From contig CBDANK010000004.1 of NCBI GenBank assembly GCA_965197565.1, forward strand, positions 1,302,001 through 1,366,000: a stretch of 64,000 nt of DNA, given 5' to 3'. The stretch is from G963667675 sp965197565. GTDB taxonomy: Bacteria > Chloroflexota > Dehalococcoidia > Lucifugimonadales > UBA3495. Shown piece after piece: positions 7,413 through 15,992 of this stretch. Within the stretch, counting starts at the first letter, position 1. Each line of letters begins with the position of its first letter. Below the pieces are notes generated by a model. It was not told the origin of the DNA. It searched no databases and worked only from the letters and a program-made list of their open reading frames with translations. A program made the translations under genes and the position numbers.

Positions 7413-7944
7413 TGTAACTATTCGGGTTTGAGGGGTCCTTCGACTCCGCTACGCTGCGCTCAGGATGAGCGGTCCCGGGTTTGCGCTGCGCTCAGGATGA
7501 GCGGTCCCGGGTTTGCGCTACGCTCAGGATGAGCGGTCCCGTGTTAGCGTGCTGCGCTCAGGATGAGCGGTCCCGGGTTAGTGTGCTGCGCTCAGGATGA
7601 GCGGTCCCGGGTTAGTGTGCTGCGCTCAGGATGAGCGGTCCCGGGTTAGTGGCTGCGCTCAGGATGAGCGGTCCCGGGTTAGTGTGCTGCGCTCAGGATG
7701 AGCGGTCCCGGGTTAGTGTGCTGCGCTCAGGATAAGCGGTTTCGTGTTAGTGTGCTGCGCTCAGGATGAGCGGTTTCGTGTTAGTGTGCTGCGCTCAGGA
7801 TGAGCGGTTTCGTGTTAGTGTGCTGCGCTCAGGATGAGCGGTTTCGTGTTAGTGTGCTGCGCTCAGGATGAGCGGTCCCGGGTTTGCGCTGCGCTCAGGA
7901 TGAGCGGTCCCGGGTTAGTGTGCTGACCAACTCTGAACAGTTGC
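7413..7944. repeat. M1 inverted-repeat element, expanded copy carrying a 14 x 34 bp tandem array
   Basis: The ends resemble the M1 family (GTAACTATTCGGGTTT at left, CTCTGAACAGTTGCC at right). Between them the core GCTGCGCTCAGGATGAGCGG recurs 14 times from about 7450 to 7915, with a period of 32 bases in the first copies and 34 later. Two variants alternate in blocks: GGTCCCGGGTTAGT and GGTTTCGTGTTAGT. Other M1 copies carry only one or two units, so this is an expanded copy. No coding sequence is evident. Confidence 0.75.
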
Positions 7945-7952
7945 CCCCAATC

Positions 7953-8028
7953 GGTAGTGTCTCAGTTTGACCTACTGTTCAAGGTAATTCTCAATTAAAC
8001 TGAGACACTACTAAACTGAGACACTACC
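7953..8028. repeat. Small inverted-repeat element
   Basis: GGTAGTGTCTCAGTTT (7953-7968) is inverted at about 7997-8010 and again at 8013-8028 (AAACTGAGACACTACC), giving one left arm and two alternative right arms. It abuts the M1 element and is probably a transposon-end remnant. Confidence 0.5.
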
Positions 8029-8132
8029 CCCCAATCTTCTACCTGGTATGGGCTGGGGTGGAATAGTATAATCCGAGGCTGCTGGCCAACTACCACAGCG
8101 AGGGCTACAACACTCCAAGAGGGCCTATTGCT

Positions 8133-9296
8133 TTGGATGATGTGATAGTGGTGGGCGCCGGTCCAGCCGGCAACAATGCAGCCTTGGGTCTAGCCTCCAA
8201 GGGATTCAAGGTGACGGTCATAGATTCCCGGCGCAACATCGGTGAAAAGTTGTGTACCGGTATTATTGGCCAGGAATGCGCCCGCCGTTTCCCGATAGAC
8301 CCTGGGTTGGTATATCGGGAGGCGTCCTCCATCAATGTGATCGCTCCGTGCACTGGTTACGTCCGCTTCGAGGCGGCTACTCCACGAGCCCGGATTGTCG
8401 ACCGGACGGCTTATGTGTCATCCTTCGCCCGGCAAGCCCAGGCGGCCGGAGCAAACTACTTGTTGGGGCAACGGGTGCTCAGGGCGACGCCCGAAGCCGA
8501 TGGAGTGGCGGTTGACACCGACTCAGGCAGCTACCGGAGCCGGGCACTGGTGCTGGCCAGCGGATTTGGCTCTCCGCTGACCCGCCAGCTTGGCTTGGGG
8601 GCAGTGTCCGATTACGTCACCGGCGCCCAAGCGCAAGTGTCTACCAATGGAGTCTCTGAAGTGGAAGTCTCCCTAGGCCAACGGGTAGCGCCAGGTTTCT
8701 TCGCGTGGCTGGTCCCCACCGCTCCGGGGCGGGCCTTGGCCGGGCTGCTGGGGCGCCGGAGCGCGCAGGCCCGCTTGGGGGACTTCATCGACTGGCAACG
8801 AAAGGACGGCAAAATCGAGGCCGTCACCAGCGGCGCGGCCTGCTGGGGAATTCCCTTGCGCCCACTTCGGCGGACGTACCGGGACCGTGTGTTGGTGATA
8901 GGGGACGCCGCGGGCCAGGTTAAGCCCACCACCGGCGGGGGAATTTATTACGCCTTGCTGGCAAGTGAAATCGCTGCTGAGGTCATATCCGAGGCGCTGA
9001 CCGACAATGACTTGTCGGCGGCCCGTCTTGGCGTGTATCAACAGCGATGGAGGTTGTTGCTATCCCGGGAGCTCGAGGTCGGATACTCGGCGCGCCGCAT
9101 TTTCGAGACCCTCGACGACCGACAAATAAGCTCGCTGGTCCGCCAGGCCGCCGCCAGCAGCATTCGCCACGACTTGGCCAATGCGCCGGACGCATCCTTT
9201 GACTGGCACAGCCGGTTGATCGGGAAGGCCGTGGGCCATCCGGTACTCGGGGGGGCGTTGCGATTGATCAACCCTCTCTTGGCCCGTCTTCCATAA
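8133..9296 (+). CDS. Geranylgeranyl reductase family FAD-dependent oxidoreductase
   Basis: 387 residues. The N-terminal dinucleotide-binding fold starts at once (DDVIVVGAGPAGNNAALGLASKGFKVTVIDSR), followed by GEKLCTGIIGQE, which resembles the C-x5-G segment of archaeal and plant geranylgeranyl reductases. The second FAD motif is RVLVIGDAAGQVKPTTGGGIYYALLASEIAAEVI. Family members reduce isoprenoid double bonds of lipids, quinones or chlorophyll side chains; the substrate here cannot be told. I used TTG 8133 because the Rossmann strand begins directly after it and an AGAGGG lies 10 bases upstream. The gene stands alone between repeat elements and the IS110. Confidence 0.75.
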   Translation: MDDVIVVGAGPAGNNAALGLASKGFKVTVIDSRRNIGEKLCTGIIGQECARRFPIDPGLVYREASSINVIAPCTGYVRFEAATPRARIVDRTAYVSSFARQAQAAGANYLLGQRVLRATPEADGVAVDTDSGSYRSRALVLASGFGSPLTRQLGLGAVSDYVTGAQAQVSTNGVSEVEVSLGQRVAPGFFAWLVPTAPGRALAGLLGRRSAQARLGDFIDWQRKDGKIEAVTSGAACWGIPLRPLRRTYRDRVLVIGDAAGQVKPTTGGGIYYALLASEIAAEVISEALTDNDLSAARLGVYQQRWRLLLSRELEVGYSARRIFETLDDRQISSLVRQAAASSIRHDLANAPDASFDWHSRLIGKAVGHPVLGGALRLINPLLARLP

Positions 9297-9344
9297 CCCG
9301 CTTTTCCTCCTCATGCGGCGCCGGGCGGCGGGACCGGGTCTTGT

Positions 9345-9533
9345 ATCTTGAGGTTGGTGCGGAAAATCTCCGGTGAGGAGTGATTCAGGGTGCGGCAGAC
9401 CGGTAGGGTCTTGGTCATGGCAGGCCGTCTGAAAGCATGGTCGCCGCGCCTTTCCCCAAAGAGCCCGGACAGTTGCTTGGGCTGACAAGCCCGCATTTTG
9501 CAAGAACGGGCCAACCCTTGACCGGGAGGGAAT
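9345..9533 (+). ncRNA. Putative IS110 bridge RNA region
   Basis: This noncoding left end has the size and position of an IS110-group bridge RNA. It holds AGGGTCTT (9405-9412) matching the left target plus core, GAAAG (9431-9435) complementary to core plus right target CTTTC, GACAGTTGCT (9468-9477) matching the element right end plus core, and ACAAG (9485-9489) complementary to core plus left end CTTGT. The order (target loop, then donor loop) is that described for IS621. RNA ends are not determined. Confidence 0.6.
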
Positions 9534-10477
9534 ATGCAGCAGGAAGCCATCTACGCAGGCATCGACGTGGCCAAGGACCGAGTGGATGTGGCCCTCCGGC
9601 CTTCGGGCGCCGCCTGGAGTGTCGCTTACGACGAGGCCGGGGTCAGCGGCCTGGCACGGAGTTGCAGTCTCTGCACCCCTCGGCAGTGGTCTTGGAGGCC
9701 ACTGGCGGCTTGGAACTCCCCCTGGCCGGCGCCTTGGCGGCGGCCCTGCCGGTGCTGGTGGTCAATCCCCGTCAGGTGCGCGACTTCGCCAAAGCCACCA
9801 GCCGACTGGCCAAGACCGATGCCCTGGACGCCCAGGTTCTGGCCCATTTCGCCGAGGCGGTACGTCCGCCGGTCCGTCCCCTGCCCGATTCGGACACCCG
9901 GGAACTTCATTCCCTGACCACCCGGCGCAACCAGGTGGTGGCCATGCTGGTGGCGGAGAAGAACCGTCTTGGGCCGGCCAGCCGCGCCGTTGCTCCACGC
10001 ATCCAGGCTCACCTCCAGTGGCTGGAGCAGGAACTGGACGACTTGGACGAGGACCTGCAGCAGACGCTGCGCCGGAGTCCGGCATGGCGGGAGAAGGACG
10101 AGTTGCTGCGCTCCGTTCCTGGCGTGGGGGAACAGCTCTCCCTGGTGCTGCTGGCCCACTTGCCGGAACTGGGCACCATGGACCGGAAGCGGATAGCCGC
10201 CTTGGTGGGAGTGGCCCCGATGAACCGGGACCGCGGGACCATGCGGGGCCGGAGAACCGTGGCCGGAGGGCGGGCCCGAGTCCGGGCCGTGCTCTACATG
10301 GGCGCCTTGGTGGCCAGCCGGCACAACCCGGTGATCCGCAGCTTCTACCAACGGCTGCTGGCCGCCGGCAAACCCAAGAAACTGGCGCTCGTCGCCTGTA
10401 TGCGCAAGCTGCTCACCATCCTCAACGGCATGGCCAAGAGCGGTCATCGCTGGAACCAAAACCTCATCAAGTCTTGA
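9534..10477 (+). pseudogene. IS110 transposase, frameshifted
   Basis: The sequence is almost identical to the intact 315-residue transposase at 33489-34436. A one-base deletion near 9654-9657 (CTGGCACGG instead of CTGGTATCGG) shifts the frame after residue 40. The remaining frame then runs intact to the family C-terminus. An in-frame loss of 3 bases in a GGC run also distinguishes it. The N-terminal catalytic Asp (YAGIDVAKDRVDVAL) is separated from the rest, so no active DEDD recombinase can be made unless the frameshift is corrected. Long open frames in other phases across this gene are composition artefacts. Confidence 0.85.
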
Positions 10478-10531
10478 GATCAAAGACAGTTGCTTTCGGT
10501 TTTTATATTGGAGTGGTGCAGTAACCCCTAT

Positions 10532-10690
10532 AACGTCATTCCGAGGAGCCCTTCGACTTCGCTCAGGATAAACTCAGCGACGAAGAATCTAAAAGTCTTG
10601 ATTGGAGAATCAGCCTCGACTTGCAAGAGCGATTTTAGACCCTTCACTCCGTTCAGGGTGACAATTAAATTAAAAGACGGGATGGCAACT
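10532..10690. repeat. R3-family repeat fragment
   Basis: GCCCTTCGACTTCGCTCAGG through ATTTTAGACCCTTCACTCCG and a right end with ACAATTAAA..AAAGAC is a copy of the R3 element. Positions 10495-10612 are nearly identical to 34454-34571, the flank of the other IS110 copy. Confidence 0.6.
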
Positions 10691-10731
10691 AAAAGACAGG
10701 GTGGCAGTTAAAAGGCCCTGTGGCGGCGGGG

Positions 10732-10896
10732 CCGGGGCTATCGCACTAGAAACAACCCATCCGTCACTCCGGCTTTCGCCGGAGTCCAGAGGCCGCTATG
10801 TGGGCGATTGCCGTGACGGTATTGGCGAATTAGGGGCCTGGATTCCTGCCTTCGCAGGAATGACGAGAGCGATTCAGTCCAAATGCGATAGCCCTG
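10732..10896. repeat. M2 inverted-repeat element (MITE-like), copy 1
   Basis: The ends are GGGGCTATCGCA and TGCGATAGCCCTG. The inside contains CACTCCGGCTTTCGCCGGAGT and TTCCTGCCTTCGCAGGAAT hairpins. It is about 163 bases, and three further copies lie at 16531, 20014 and 38767. Confidence 0.8.
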
Positions 10897-10962
10897 CCCG
10901 GCGGAAGTTTCCGGGTTGCGCTATTCTCCAGCCTTGGCAGACGAAAGTGCTACTATATAACC

Positions 10963-12300
10963 ATGTCGGCGCGTGGCATACTCCGGACCTTGTGGCTCCT
11001 CTTGATTTTGCTCTCGATGCTTGGAGGGCTGGTGGGGCAATCTCTGGCCCAGGCCCAAGAGTCCAGCGTCCTGTTGATCAAGGTGGACGGCGTTATCAAC
11101 GGCGTAAAGGAGCGGTTCATCTCCCGGGCCATTGACAAGGCTGTGGAAGAAGGAGCGATCCTGGTGGTCATCGAGTTGGACACACCCGGCGGCCTGCTTG
11201 ATTCCACACGAAAAATCGTGGAGGAACTGCTTGAAGCTCCGTTGCCGGTCGTGGTCTACGTCTCCCCCCGGGGCGCCCAGGCCGGTTCAGCGGGCACATT
11301 TATTACTGCGGCAGGCCATTTCGCGGTGATGGCCCCCGGAACCAACATAGGCGCCGCCAGTCCAATCTCCGGGACCGGAGAAGACTTGGAGGACACCCTT
11401 GCCAGCAAGGTGGAAAATGACGCCGCCGCCCTCATCCGCAGCATCGCCCAGGAACGTGGCCGCAACGAGGATAAACTGGAAGACACGGTGCGAAATGCTG
11501 CTTCTTTTAGTGCCAAAGAAGCGGTCGAACTCAACGTAGTAGACTTCATTGCCGCTGACTTAGACGACCTACTGGTCCAATTGGACGGGCAGGTGGTGGA
11601 GACAGCCGCAGGGACCCGCACCCTGGACACCCAAGACCTGACCAGCCGCCGGCTAAATAAGAACCTCCTGGAAAATTTCCTGGAATTCATCTCGGACCCC
11701 AACGTTTCCTTCATTCTCTTTTCAATTGGCGGGCTGGGCATCGTGGTCGAGCTTTTTAACCCAGGCCTGATAGCCCCCGGTGTGATTGGCGTTATCGCTC
11801 TTCTGCTGGCCTTCCTGGCCTTTGGCAACCTGCCGGTCAACTGGGCGGGAGTGGCATTTATTCTTGTCGCTATCGTGTTGGTAGTGCTGGAGATCGTGGT
11901 GGCCGGCTTTGGTATCCTCGGGGTCGGCGCCATAGTCAGCTTCATTGTTGGCGGGGTGATACTGTTCGGCGGCGACTCGCCGACCATGCCCTCGACACCG
12001 GTCAGCCGGTGGCTGGTCGCTGGCGTAGCCGGGGCATTGGCTTTAACATTGTCGTTCGTAGTGTGGATGATCTATCAGTCCCGCCGGGCCGGAAACCAGT
12101 CCCTGCGGCCCTCCCTGGTTGGCATGTCCGGCACTGTCACCGGAGAACTGGCGCCTCGCGGGATAATCAGGGTGGGAAGCGAAACCTGGACAGCGATTAG
12201 CGAAGATGGTAACGTAATAAGTGTGGGGGAACCGGTCAAAGTTTCCAAAGTCGACGGCTTAATTTTGACCGTTTCCCGGCAAGATGAAGAGGATGCATGA
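10963..12300 (+). CDS. NfeD family membrane-bound serine protease
   Basis: 445 residues. An N-terminal signal or anchor (LRTLWLLLILLSMLGGLVGQSLA) precedes a ClpP-like domain (about 35-235) with GGLLDSTRKIVEELL, the Ser-containing SPRGAQAGSAGTFITAAGH, and GTNIGAASPI. The NfeD part follows: several membrane helices (about 255-375; SFILFSIGGLGIVVELFNPG, VAFILVAIVLVVLEIVVAGFGILGVGAIVSFIVGGVILFGG) and a C-terminal OB-like domain (LVGMSGTVTGELAPRGIIRVGSETW). Such proteases cleave hydrophobic segments, including those of their stomatin partners, and help membrane quality control. The band-7 gene follows 31 bases later, the usual operon pair. Confidence 0.9.
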   Translation: MSARGILRTLWLLLILLSMLGGLVGQSLAQAQESSVLLIKVDGVINGVKERFISRAIDKAVEEGAILVVIELDTPGGLLDSTRKIVEELLEAPLPVVVYVSPRGAQAGSAGTFITAAGHFAVMAPGTNIGAASPISGTGEDLEDTLASKVENDAAALIRSIAQERGRNEDKLEDTVRNAASFSAKEAVELNVVDFIAADLDDLLVQLDGQVVETAAGTRTLDTQDLTSRRLNKNLLENFLEFISDPNVSFILFSIGGLGIVVELFNPGLIAPGVIGVIALLLAFLAFGNLPVNWAGVAFILVAIVLVVLEIVVAGFGILGVGAIVSFIVGGVILFGGDSPTMPSTPVSRWLVAGVAGALALTLSFVVWMIYQSRRAGNQSLRPSLVGMSGTVTGELAPRGIIRVGSETWTAISEDGNVISVGEPVKVSKVDGLILTVSRQDEEDA

Positions 12301-12331
12301 TGGTATCGCGTTGGTGTTTTAGGAGGCCAAT

Positions 12332-13207
12332 ATGGCAACTGGAATCGTGATCGTTCAGCAGTACCAGAGGATGGTGGTCCAGAAGTTCGGCACTTTTGTG
12401 GGGACTAGAAGGCCGGGGTTTCATTTCTTGATACCGATGATGTACAGCGGCACCAAGGTGGACCTGCGGGAGCGGGTGGCCCGGGTGCCCACCCAGAAGT
12501 ACATCACTTCGGACAACGTGGTAGTGGACATGGACTTCGTGATTTACTACCGCGTAATGGACGAGCTGGCGGAAAGAGCGGTCCTGGAGGTGCAGAACTT
12601 CGAGTTGGCCGTGGTCAACCTGGCTTTTGCTACTCTGCGCGCGGTTATTGGCTCCACTACACTAGCGGAAGCACTAACCGAAAGGGAAAGGATCCGGGAC
12701 CAGTTGCAAGTCCGAATGGACGAAGTCACCGAACGCTGGGGGGTCAAGGTCTCTCAGGTGGAAATAAACGAGATCGATCCTCCGCCGGGCGTAAAGCAGG
12801 CCATGGAACGGGAGAAGTCGGCCGAGGCAATAAAAACCGCCGAGATCACCGAGTCAGAGGGGCAGCGACAGGCCCAGATCAACCGGGCCGAAGGCGAAAA
12901 GCAGTCAGCGATCCTCCAGGCCGAAGGGCACCGGCAGTCAGAGATTCTGCAAGCGGAAGGGGACCAGCAGGCGGCGATTCTCCGCGCCGAGGGATTCAGC
13001 GGCGCTTTGGACCGGATTTACCAAGTGGCAAATACCGTGGACGCCAAAACCATGAGCCTCCAGTACTTTGACACCCTCAAGTCGCTGGGAAACAGCCCTT
13101 CCACCAAGTGGATATTCCCAATGGAATTTACCTCTATGCTGTCTCCCTTTCTGGGCATGGGCTCCAGGAGCGGGCCGCAAAATGACGGCGGCGACGGGAC
13201 AGCTTAG
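12332..13207 (+). CDS. SPFH/band 7 (stomatin-like) protein
   Basis: 291 residues. A short N-terminal hydrophobic segment (TGIVIVQQYQRMVVQKFGTFVG) leads into the SPFH domain: RPGFHFLIPMM, VDLRERVARVPTQKYITSDNVVVDMDFVIYYRV, and RVRMDEVTERWGVKVSQVEINEIDPP. This is followed by a charged coiled coil (about 160-225) with four heptad-like repeats of the form QxxILxAEG. Members oligomerise at membranes and form complexes with NfeD proteases. The initial hydrophobic stretch is shorter than in many stomatins, so membrane attachment may be by hairpin insertion. It is co-transcribed with the NfeD gene; a strong hairpin lies downstream. Confidence 0.88.
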   Translation: MATGIVIVQQYQRMVVQKFGTFVGTRRPGFHFLIPMMYSGTKVDLRERVARVPTQKYITSDNVVVDMDFVIYYRVMDELAERAVLEVQNFELAVVNLAFATLRAVIGSTTLAEALTERERIRDQLQVRMDEVTERWGVKVSQVEINEIDPPPGVKQAMEREKSAEAIKTAEITESEGQRQAQINRAEGEKQSAILQAEGHRQSEILQAEGDQQAAILRAEGFSGALDRIYQVANTVDAKTMSLQYFDTLKSLGNSPSTKWIFPMEFTSMLSPFLGMGSRSGPQNDGGDGTA

Positions 13208-13249
13208 CCTACATTAGCAAGACGGTACCGAGTAAGACGGTCCCGGAAA

Positions 13250-13306
13250 CAACCAGGGCCAGTCATTCTTACCCGATCAACGGGAAAGAGGCTGGCCCTT
13301 TTGGTT
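13250..13306 (+). terminator. Bidirectional-looking terminator hairpin
   Basis: AACCAGGGCCAG pairs with CTGGCCCTTTTGGTT, and an inner stem CCCG-ATCAA-CGGG extends it. It lies between the convergent band-7 (plus) and hibernation-factor (minus) genes. Confidence 0.65.
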
Positions 13307-13324
13307 GCTGTTAATCCACCCCTG

Positions 13325-13900
13325 TCACCCGTTGGGCCGGATCAGGCCAAAGTTCCCGTCGTCCCGTTGATACATTACGTTGTGGTCGCCGGTGTCACTA
13401 TTGAGAAACATGAAGAAGTGATGCCCCAACAGTTCCATTTGAAAAGCCGCCTCTTCCATGGTCATGGGGGGCATATCGAAGCGCTTGATCCTGACCTGAC
13501 CTCCATCCGCCAGTTGCGCCACTTCTTCATGGTTGGCCGCTTGGCTTGCTCCTTCGGCCTCCTGAACTCTTAGGGGCGGGGCTTGCCGGGCCCGCTCGCT
13601 GCGATAGGTCTGCCCTTTGTACCGCTCTATTCGACGGGTCAGCACTTCGGCCGCCGAGTTTATCGCGGCCCGGGCGTTGGGCGCTCGTTGCTCAGCACGG
13701 AGGATGTACCCGCTCACGTCGAGAGTAATCTGGGCCACGACCCGGTCTTCCTGGGCTCTGGTTGCTTCTGAAGCCAACTCCACCGCGGCTCTGGTCAAGC
13801 CGGGAAGGTGCCGGCCCAGTTGCCCCAATTTCTGGGAAACATGATTGCGGACTTGGCCGCTAATTTCCAGGTTCCTGCCCTGTATCTCCAACTCCACCAC
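13325..13900 (-). CDS. hpf: Ribosome hibernation promoting factor, long form
   Basis: 191 residues. The N-terminal 100 or so form the S30AE/RaiA fold (VELEIQGRNLEISGQVRNHVSQKLGQLGRHL..VAQITLDVSGYILRAEQRAPNARAAINSAAEVLTRRIERYKG). After a variable linker, the C-terminal dimerisation domain (about 130-190) has IKRFDMPPMTMEEAAFQMELLGHHFFMFLNSDTGDHNVMYQRDDGNFGLIRP. Long HPF joins two 70S ribosomes into inactive 100S dimers during starvation. The start is GTG 13900, with AGGAGG seven bases upstream. The gene is transcribed towards the band-7 gene. No regulatory site was recognised in the R3 repeat upstream. Confidence 0.93.
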   Translation of the reverse strand: MVELEIQGRNLEISGQVRNHVSQKLGQLGRHLPGLTRAAVELASEATRAQEDRVVAQITLDVSGYILRAEQRAPNARAAINSAAEVLTRRIERYKGQTYRSERARQAPPLRVQEAEGASQAANHEEVAQLADGGQVRIKRFDMPPMTMEEAAFQMELLGHHFFMFLNSDTGDHNVMYQRDDGNFGLIRPNG

Positions 13901-14004
13901 CCGGCACCTCCTAGCGGAAATATAGCTGTCCGGGCCAATTGCGTTGGCCTATTATTAAGTGTAGACAGCAACCACCGTTAGAGCAAGGACAGCCGTGCTT
14001 CATT

Positions 14005-14226
14005 CAGGGTCTTTCGGCTAGGCTCAAGATAAACTCCTTTTAGATGCTCGGACCAAGTTCTTGGTGAAGAGTTTTAGATTCCTCACTGCGTTTCGGAATG
14101 ACATGGGGTGGGGGCTCGAAATGACATGGCTGGGGGCTCGAAATTGCTGATGGTCTTGTGCAGGCCGCGTGTGCGGATGAAAATCGCCTCTTTTCATAGC
14201 AATGACATTTTCGACAATTGAAAGAC
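14005..14226. repeat. R3 repeat element
   Basis: It begins CAGGGTCTTTCGGCTAGGCT and includes GGACCAAGTTCTTGGTGAAG and GGAATGACATGGGGTGGGGG segments shared with 26163-26433. It fills the gap between hpf and DUF429. The left end CAGGGTCTTTCGG is the sequence into which two IS110 copies appear to insert. Confidence 0.6.
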
Positions 14227-14258
14227 GTTGGGGCTTTATTCCCTGAATTTTTGGGATG

Positions 14259-14897
14259 TTAACCAGCCAACTTGGGCAACACCAGCGTACCCTCTTCCGG
14301 CGTGCCCAGCACGTCGGTGGCGCACCGGCTGTGCAGCAGACCGGTGTAAGCATTGAGCACCGCGTCGCAACCGTTGCGGTCGAGGCCCTTTAGATGAGGG
14401 CCCAGCCCGCCGATTAAGGGCAACAACCGTTCTTTCATAAATGCCAAGCTGGCCGCACTGTTTTTGGGAGGGACCCTGTCTCCAAACAGAATCACCTTGG
14501 TGGCATGAGGATAGGTCTCCATCACGTCAAAACCCAACTCGCGGAGCCGGCGGCTTAGGGCAATACCCCGATATATCAGGTTACGTATGATGGAGCCTTT
14601 GTTGGTAAAAAAACAGCTTATGCCCATACGGGATAGTTCCAGTTCCAACAGCCTCCCCTTGCGTTGAGGTTGCTCAACACAACAGGAGCAAGATGTTTCC
14701 AAGCAACACAAACCCGACGGGAGGCCCAGTGGGGCGCCAATAGTTATCATCTCCGGCTCATGGCGCTGGGCTATCTCAGCCAACTCCTCATCGTCTCTAA
14801 AAGTATTCATAAATGCGATTGTCGATAGGGGGTCCAATGCCACCACTGTACTGCGGCGACGAGGCGAAGCTCTTAGGTCGACACCTAGAATCACCAT
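14259..14897 (-). CDS. DUF429 family protein
   Basis: 212 residues resembling DUF429, which has an RNase H-like fold of unknown function. Visible family motifs are the opening VILGVDLRASP (strand with Asp), a middle ITIGAPLGLPSG where most members have IDAPL, GFDVMETYPHA, and the C-terminal DRNGCDAVLNAYTGLLHSRC with conserved acidic and Ala-rich pattern. The replacement of the usual Asp by Gly in the APL motif may remove one acidic residue of the presumed active site. A CCLETSCSCCVEQ stretch is unusually Cys-rich. The gene is separate from its neighbours, with repeats downstream and a spacer of about 115 bases to meaB. Confidence 0.65.
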   Translation of the reverse strand: MVILGVDLRASPRRRSTVVALDPLSTIAFMNTFRDDEELAEIAQRHEPEMITIGAPLGLPSGLCCLETSCSCCVEQPQRKGRLLELELSRMGISCFFTNKGSIIRNLIYRGIALSRRLRELGFDVMETYPHATKVILFGDRVPPKNSAASLAFMKERLLPLIGGLGPHLKGLDRNGCDAVLNAYTGLLHSRCATDVLGTPEEGTLVLPKLAG

Positions 14898-15011
14898 CTA
14901 ATTTCTCCAATGCAAAAGCGAGTAGTCTAGGAGAGTTTCGGGGGAGACGCGGAATGTGGAAAATTACTTGGGGGGTGGAGCAGAGCCGCCCGCCGCTGGC
15001 CGGTCCGGAAG

Positions 15012-15992
15012 CTAGTCGGGTTCGTCCAACAAAGATATAAGCCAGTCCGGCTTCGAGCGAGATGAATCGATAAACCGAATGGCCGCGGAATAGGGCTCGG
15101 CTCTTTTGTTGACCACATCTTCCAAAGTGGCAATCAGGGCCGGGTCTCGTTGAACCAGTGCCTTAAGCCGCCGGGCCATTTCCTCCTCCACTGTTTCCAG
15201 AAATTCCTCTTGCCGCCGCAGCCCGCGACGCTTAGTTAACTGGGAGGAGGCAGTTAGAAATTCTCGGTGTTCCTGGATTTGGGCCCACAACTCTTCAGTT
15301 CCCTGGCCTAATTGGGCGGCGGTTAGCAATACCGGCGGCACCCAAGCCGGATGGGCCATTGCCAAATGAAGGGATGCAGTGACGGCCGCCGCCATTTGGC
15401 CGGCGCCTTCCCGGTCCGCCTTGTTAACCAGGAAGATATCCGCTATTTCCATCACTCCGGCTTTCAGTGTCTGAATAGCGTCTCCCGACTCGGGCATCAG
15501 GGCCACTATTACTGTGTCAGCGACACCCACTATGCCCAGTTCGGTCTGCCCGACACCCACCGTTTCCACCAGGATTATGTCGGTGCCGGCGGCATCCAGG
15601 AGACGTACGATACCTTTGACGATCCGAGGCAGTCCCCCCGCTTGTCCTCGGGCGGCTACACTACGGATGAATACCCCCGAGTCCAAATAGTGGCGCTGCA
15701 TCCGCACACGGTCACCGAGCAAAGCGCCGCCGGTGTATGGGCTGGTAGGATCAATTCCAATAATGCCGGTGGTCAGTCCTTGAGTGCGCAAAAGCTCGGT
15801 GAGCCGGTCAACAATGGTGCTCTTTCCGGCACCGGGCGGTCCTGTGATGCCGATGACGTAAGCCCCGCCGGTGTAAGGGTCTATGGTCTTTAGGACCTCT
15901 GCGGCTTGGACGTCTCTCCGCTCGAGGAGAGTGATTAGCCTGGATAGAGTCCGCTGGTCTCCCGCCAACAACCTCCGGGCAGCTTCCTCCAT
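15012..15992 (-). CDS. meaB: Methylmalonyl-CoA mutase-associated GTPase MeaB
   Basis: 326 residues of the MeaB/ArgK G3E GTPase family, which protects and reloads adenosylcobalamin-dependent methylmalonyl-CoA mutase. Motifs are Walker A ITGPPGAGKSTIVDRL, base/switch GIIGIDPTSPYTGGALLGDRVRM, ILVETVGVGQTELGIVGVADTVIVALMPESGD, and NKADREGA. The N-terminal helical arm (RLLAGDQRTLSRLITLLE) and C-terminal dimerisation helices (RRQEEFLETVEEEMARRLKALV) are present, so it appears complete. No mutase gene is in this window. Its presence implies B12 use, consistent with the cobalamin genes at 43.8-55.2 kb. Confidence 0.92.
   Translation of the reverse strand: MEEAARRLLAGDQRTLSRLITLLERRDVQAAEVLKTIDPYTGGAYVIGITGPPGAGKSTIVDRLTELLRTQGLTTGIIGIDPTSPYTGGALLGDRVRMQRHYLDSGVFIRSVAARGQAGGLPRIVKGIVRLLDAAGTDIILVETVGVGQTELGIVGVADTVIVALMPESGDAIQTLKAGVMEIADIFLVNKADREGAGQMAAAVTASLHLAMAHPAWVPPVLLTAAQLGQGTEELWAQIQEHREFLTASSQLTKRRGLRRQEEFLETVEEEMARRLKALVQRDPALIATLEDVVNKRAEPYSAAIRFIDSSRSKPDWLISLLDEPD

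Larger units (their letters stand above)
9340..10494 (+). mobile_element. IS110 family element, copy 1 (inactive)
   Basis: The boundaries were set by comparison with the copy at 33295-34453, which is nearly identical, and with the related element at 37036-38213, whose host gene is known. The left end is CTTGTATCTTGAG and the right end GACAGTTG, followed by the core dinucleotide CT. It has no terminal inverted repeats, as usual for IS110. It contains a noncoding left end of about 190 bases and a frameshifted transposase. Confidence 0.75.

Noticed and set aside
7441..7925. CRISPR array
   Set aside because: The period is 34 with no unique spacers between repeats; the units are contiguous and no cas genes are present.
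9586..10524. Long plus-strand frame and long minus-strand frames across the IS110 copies
   Set aside because: They lie in other phases of a high-GC transposase gene, have Gly/Pro/Arg-rich low-complexity sequence and no family features.
10934..10960. TTGGCA/TATATA promoter of the NfeD gene
   Set aside because: The spacing is about 14 bases and the -10 would be only a few bases from the start codon; too weak to list.
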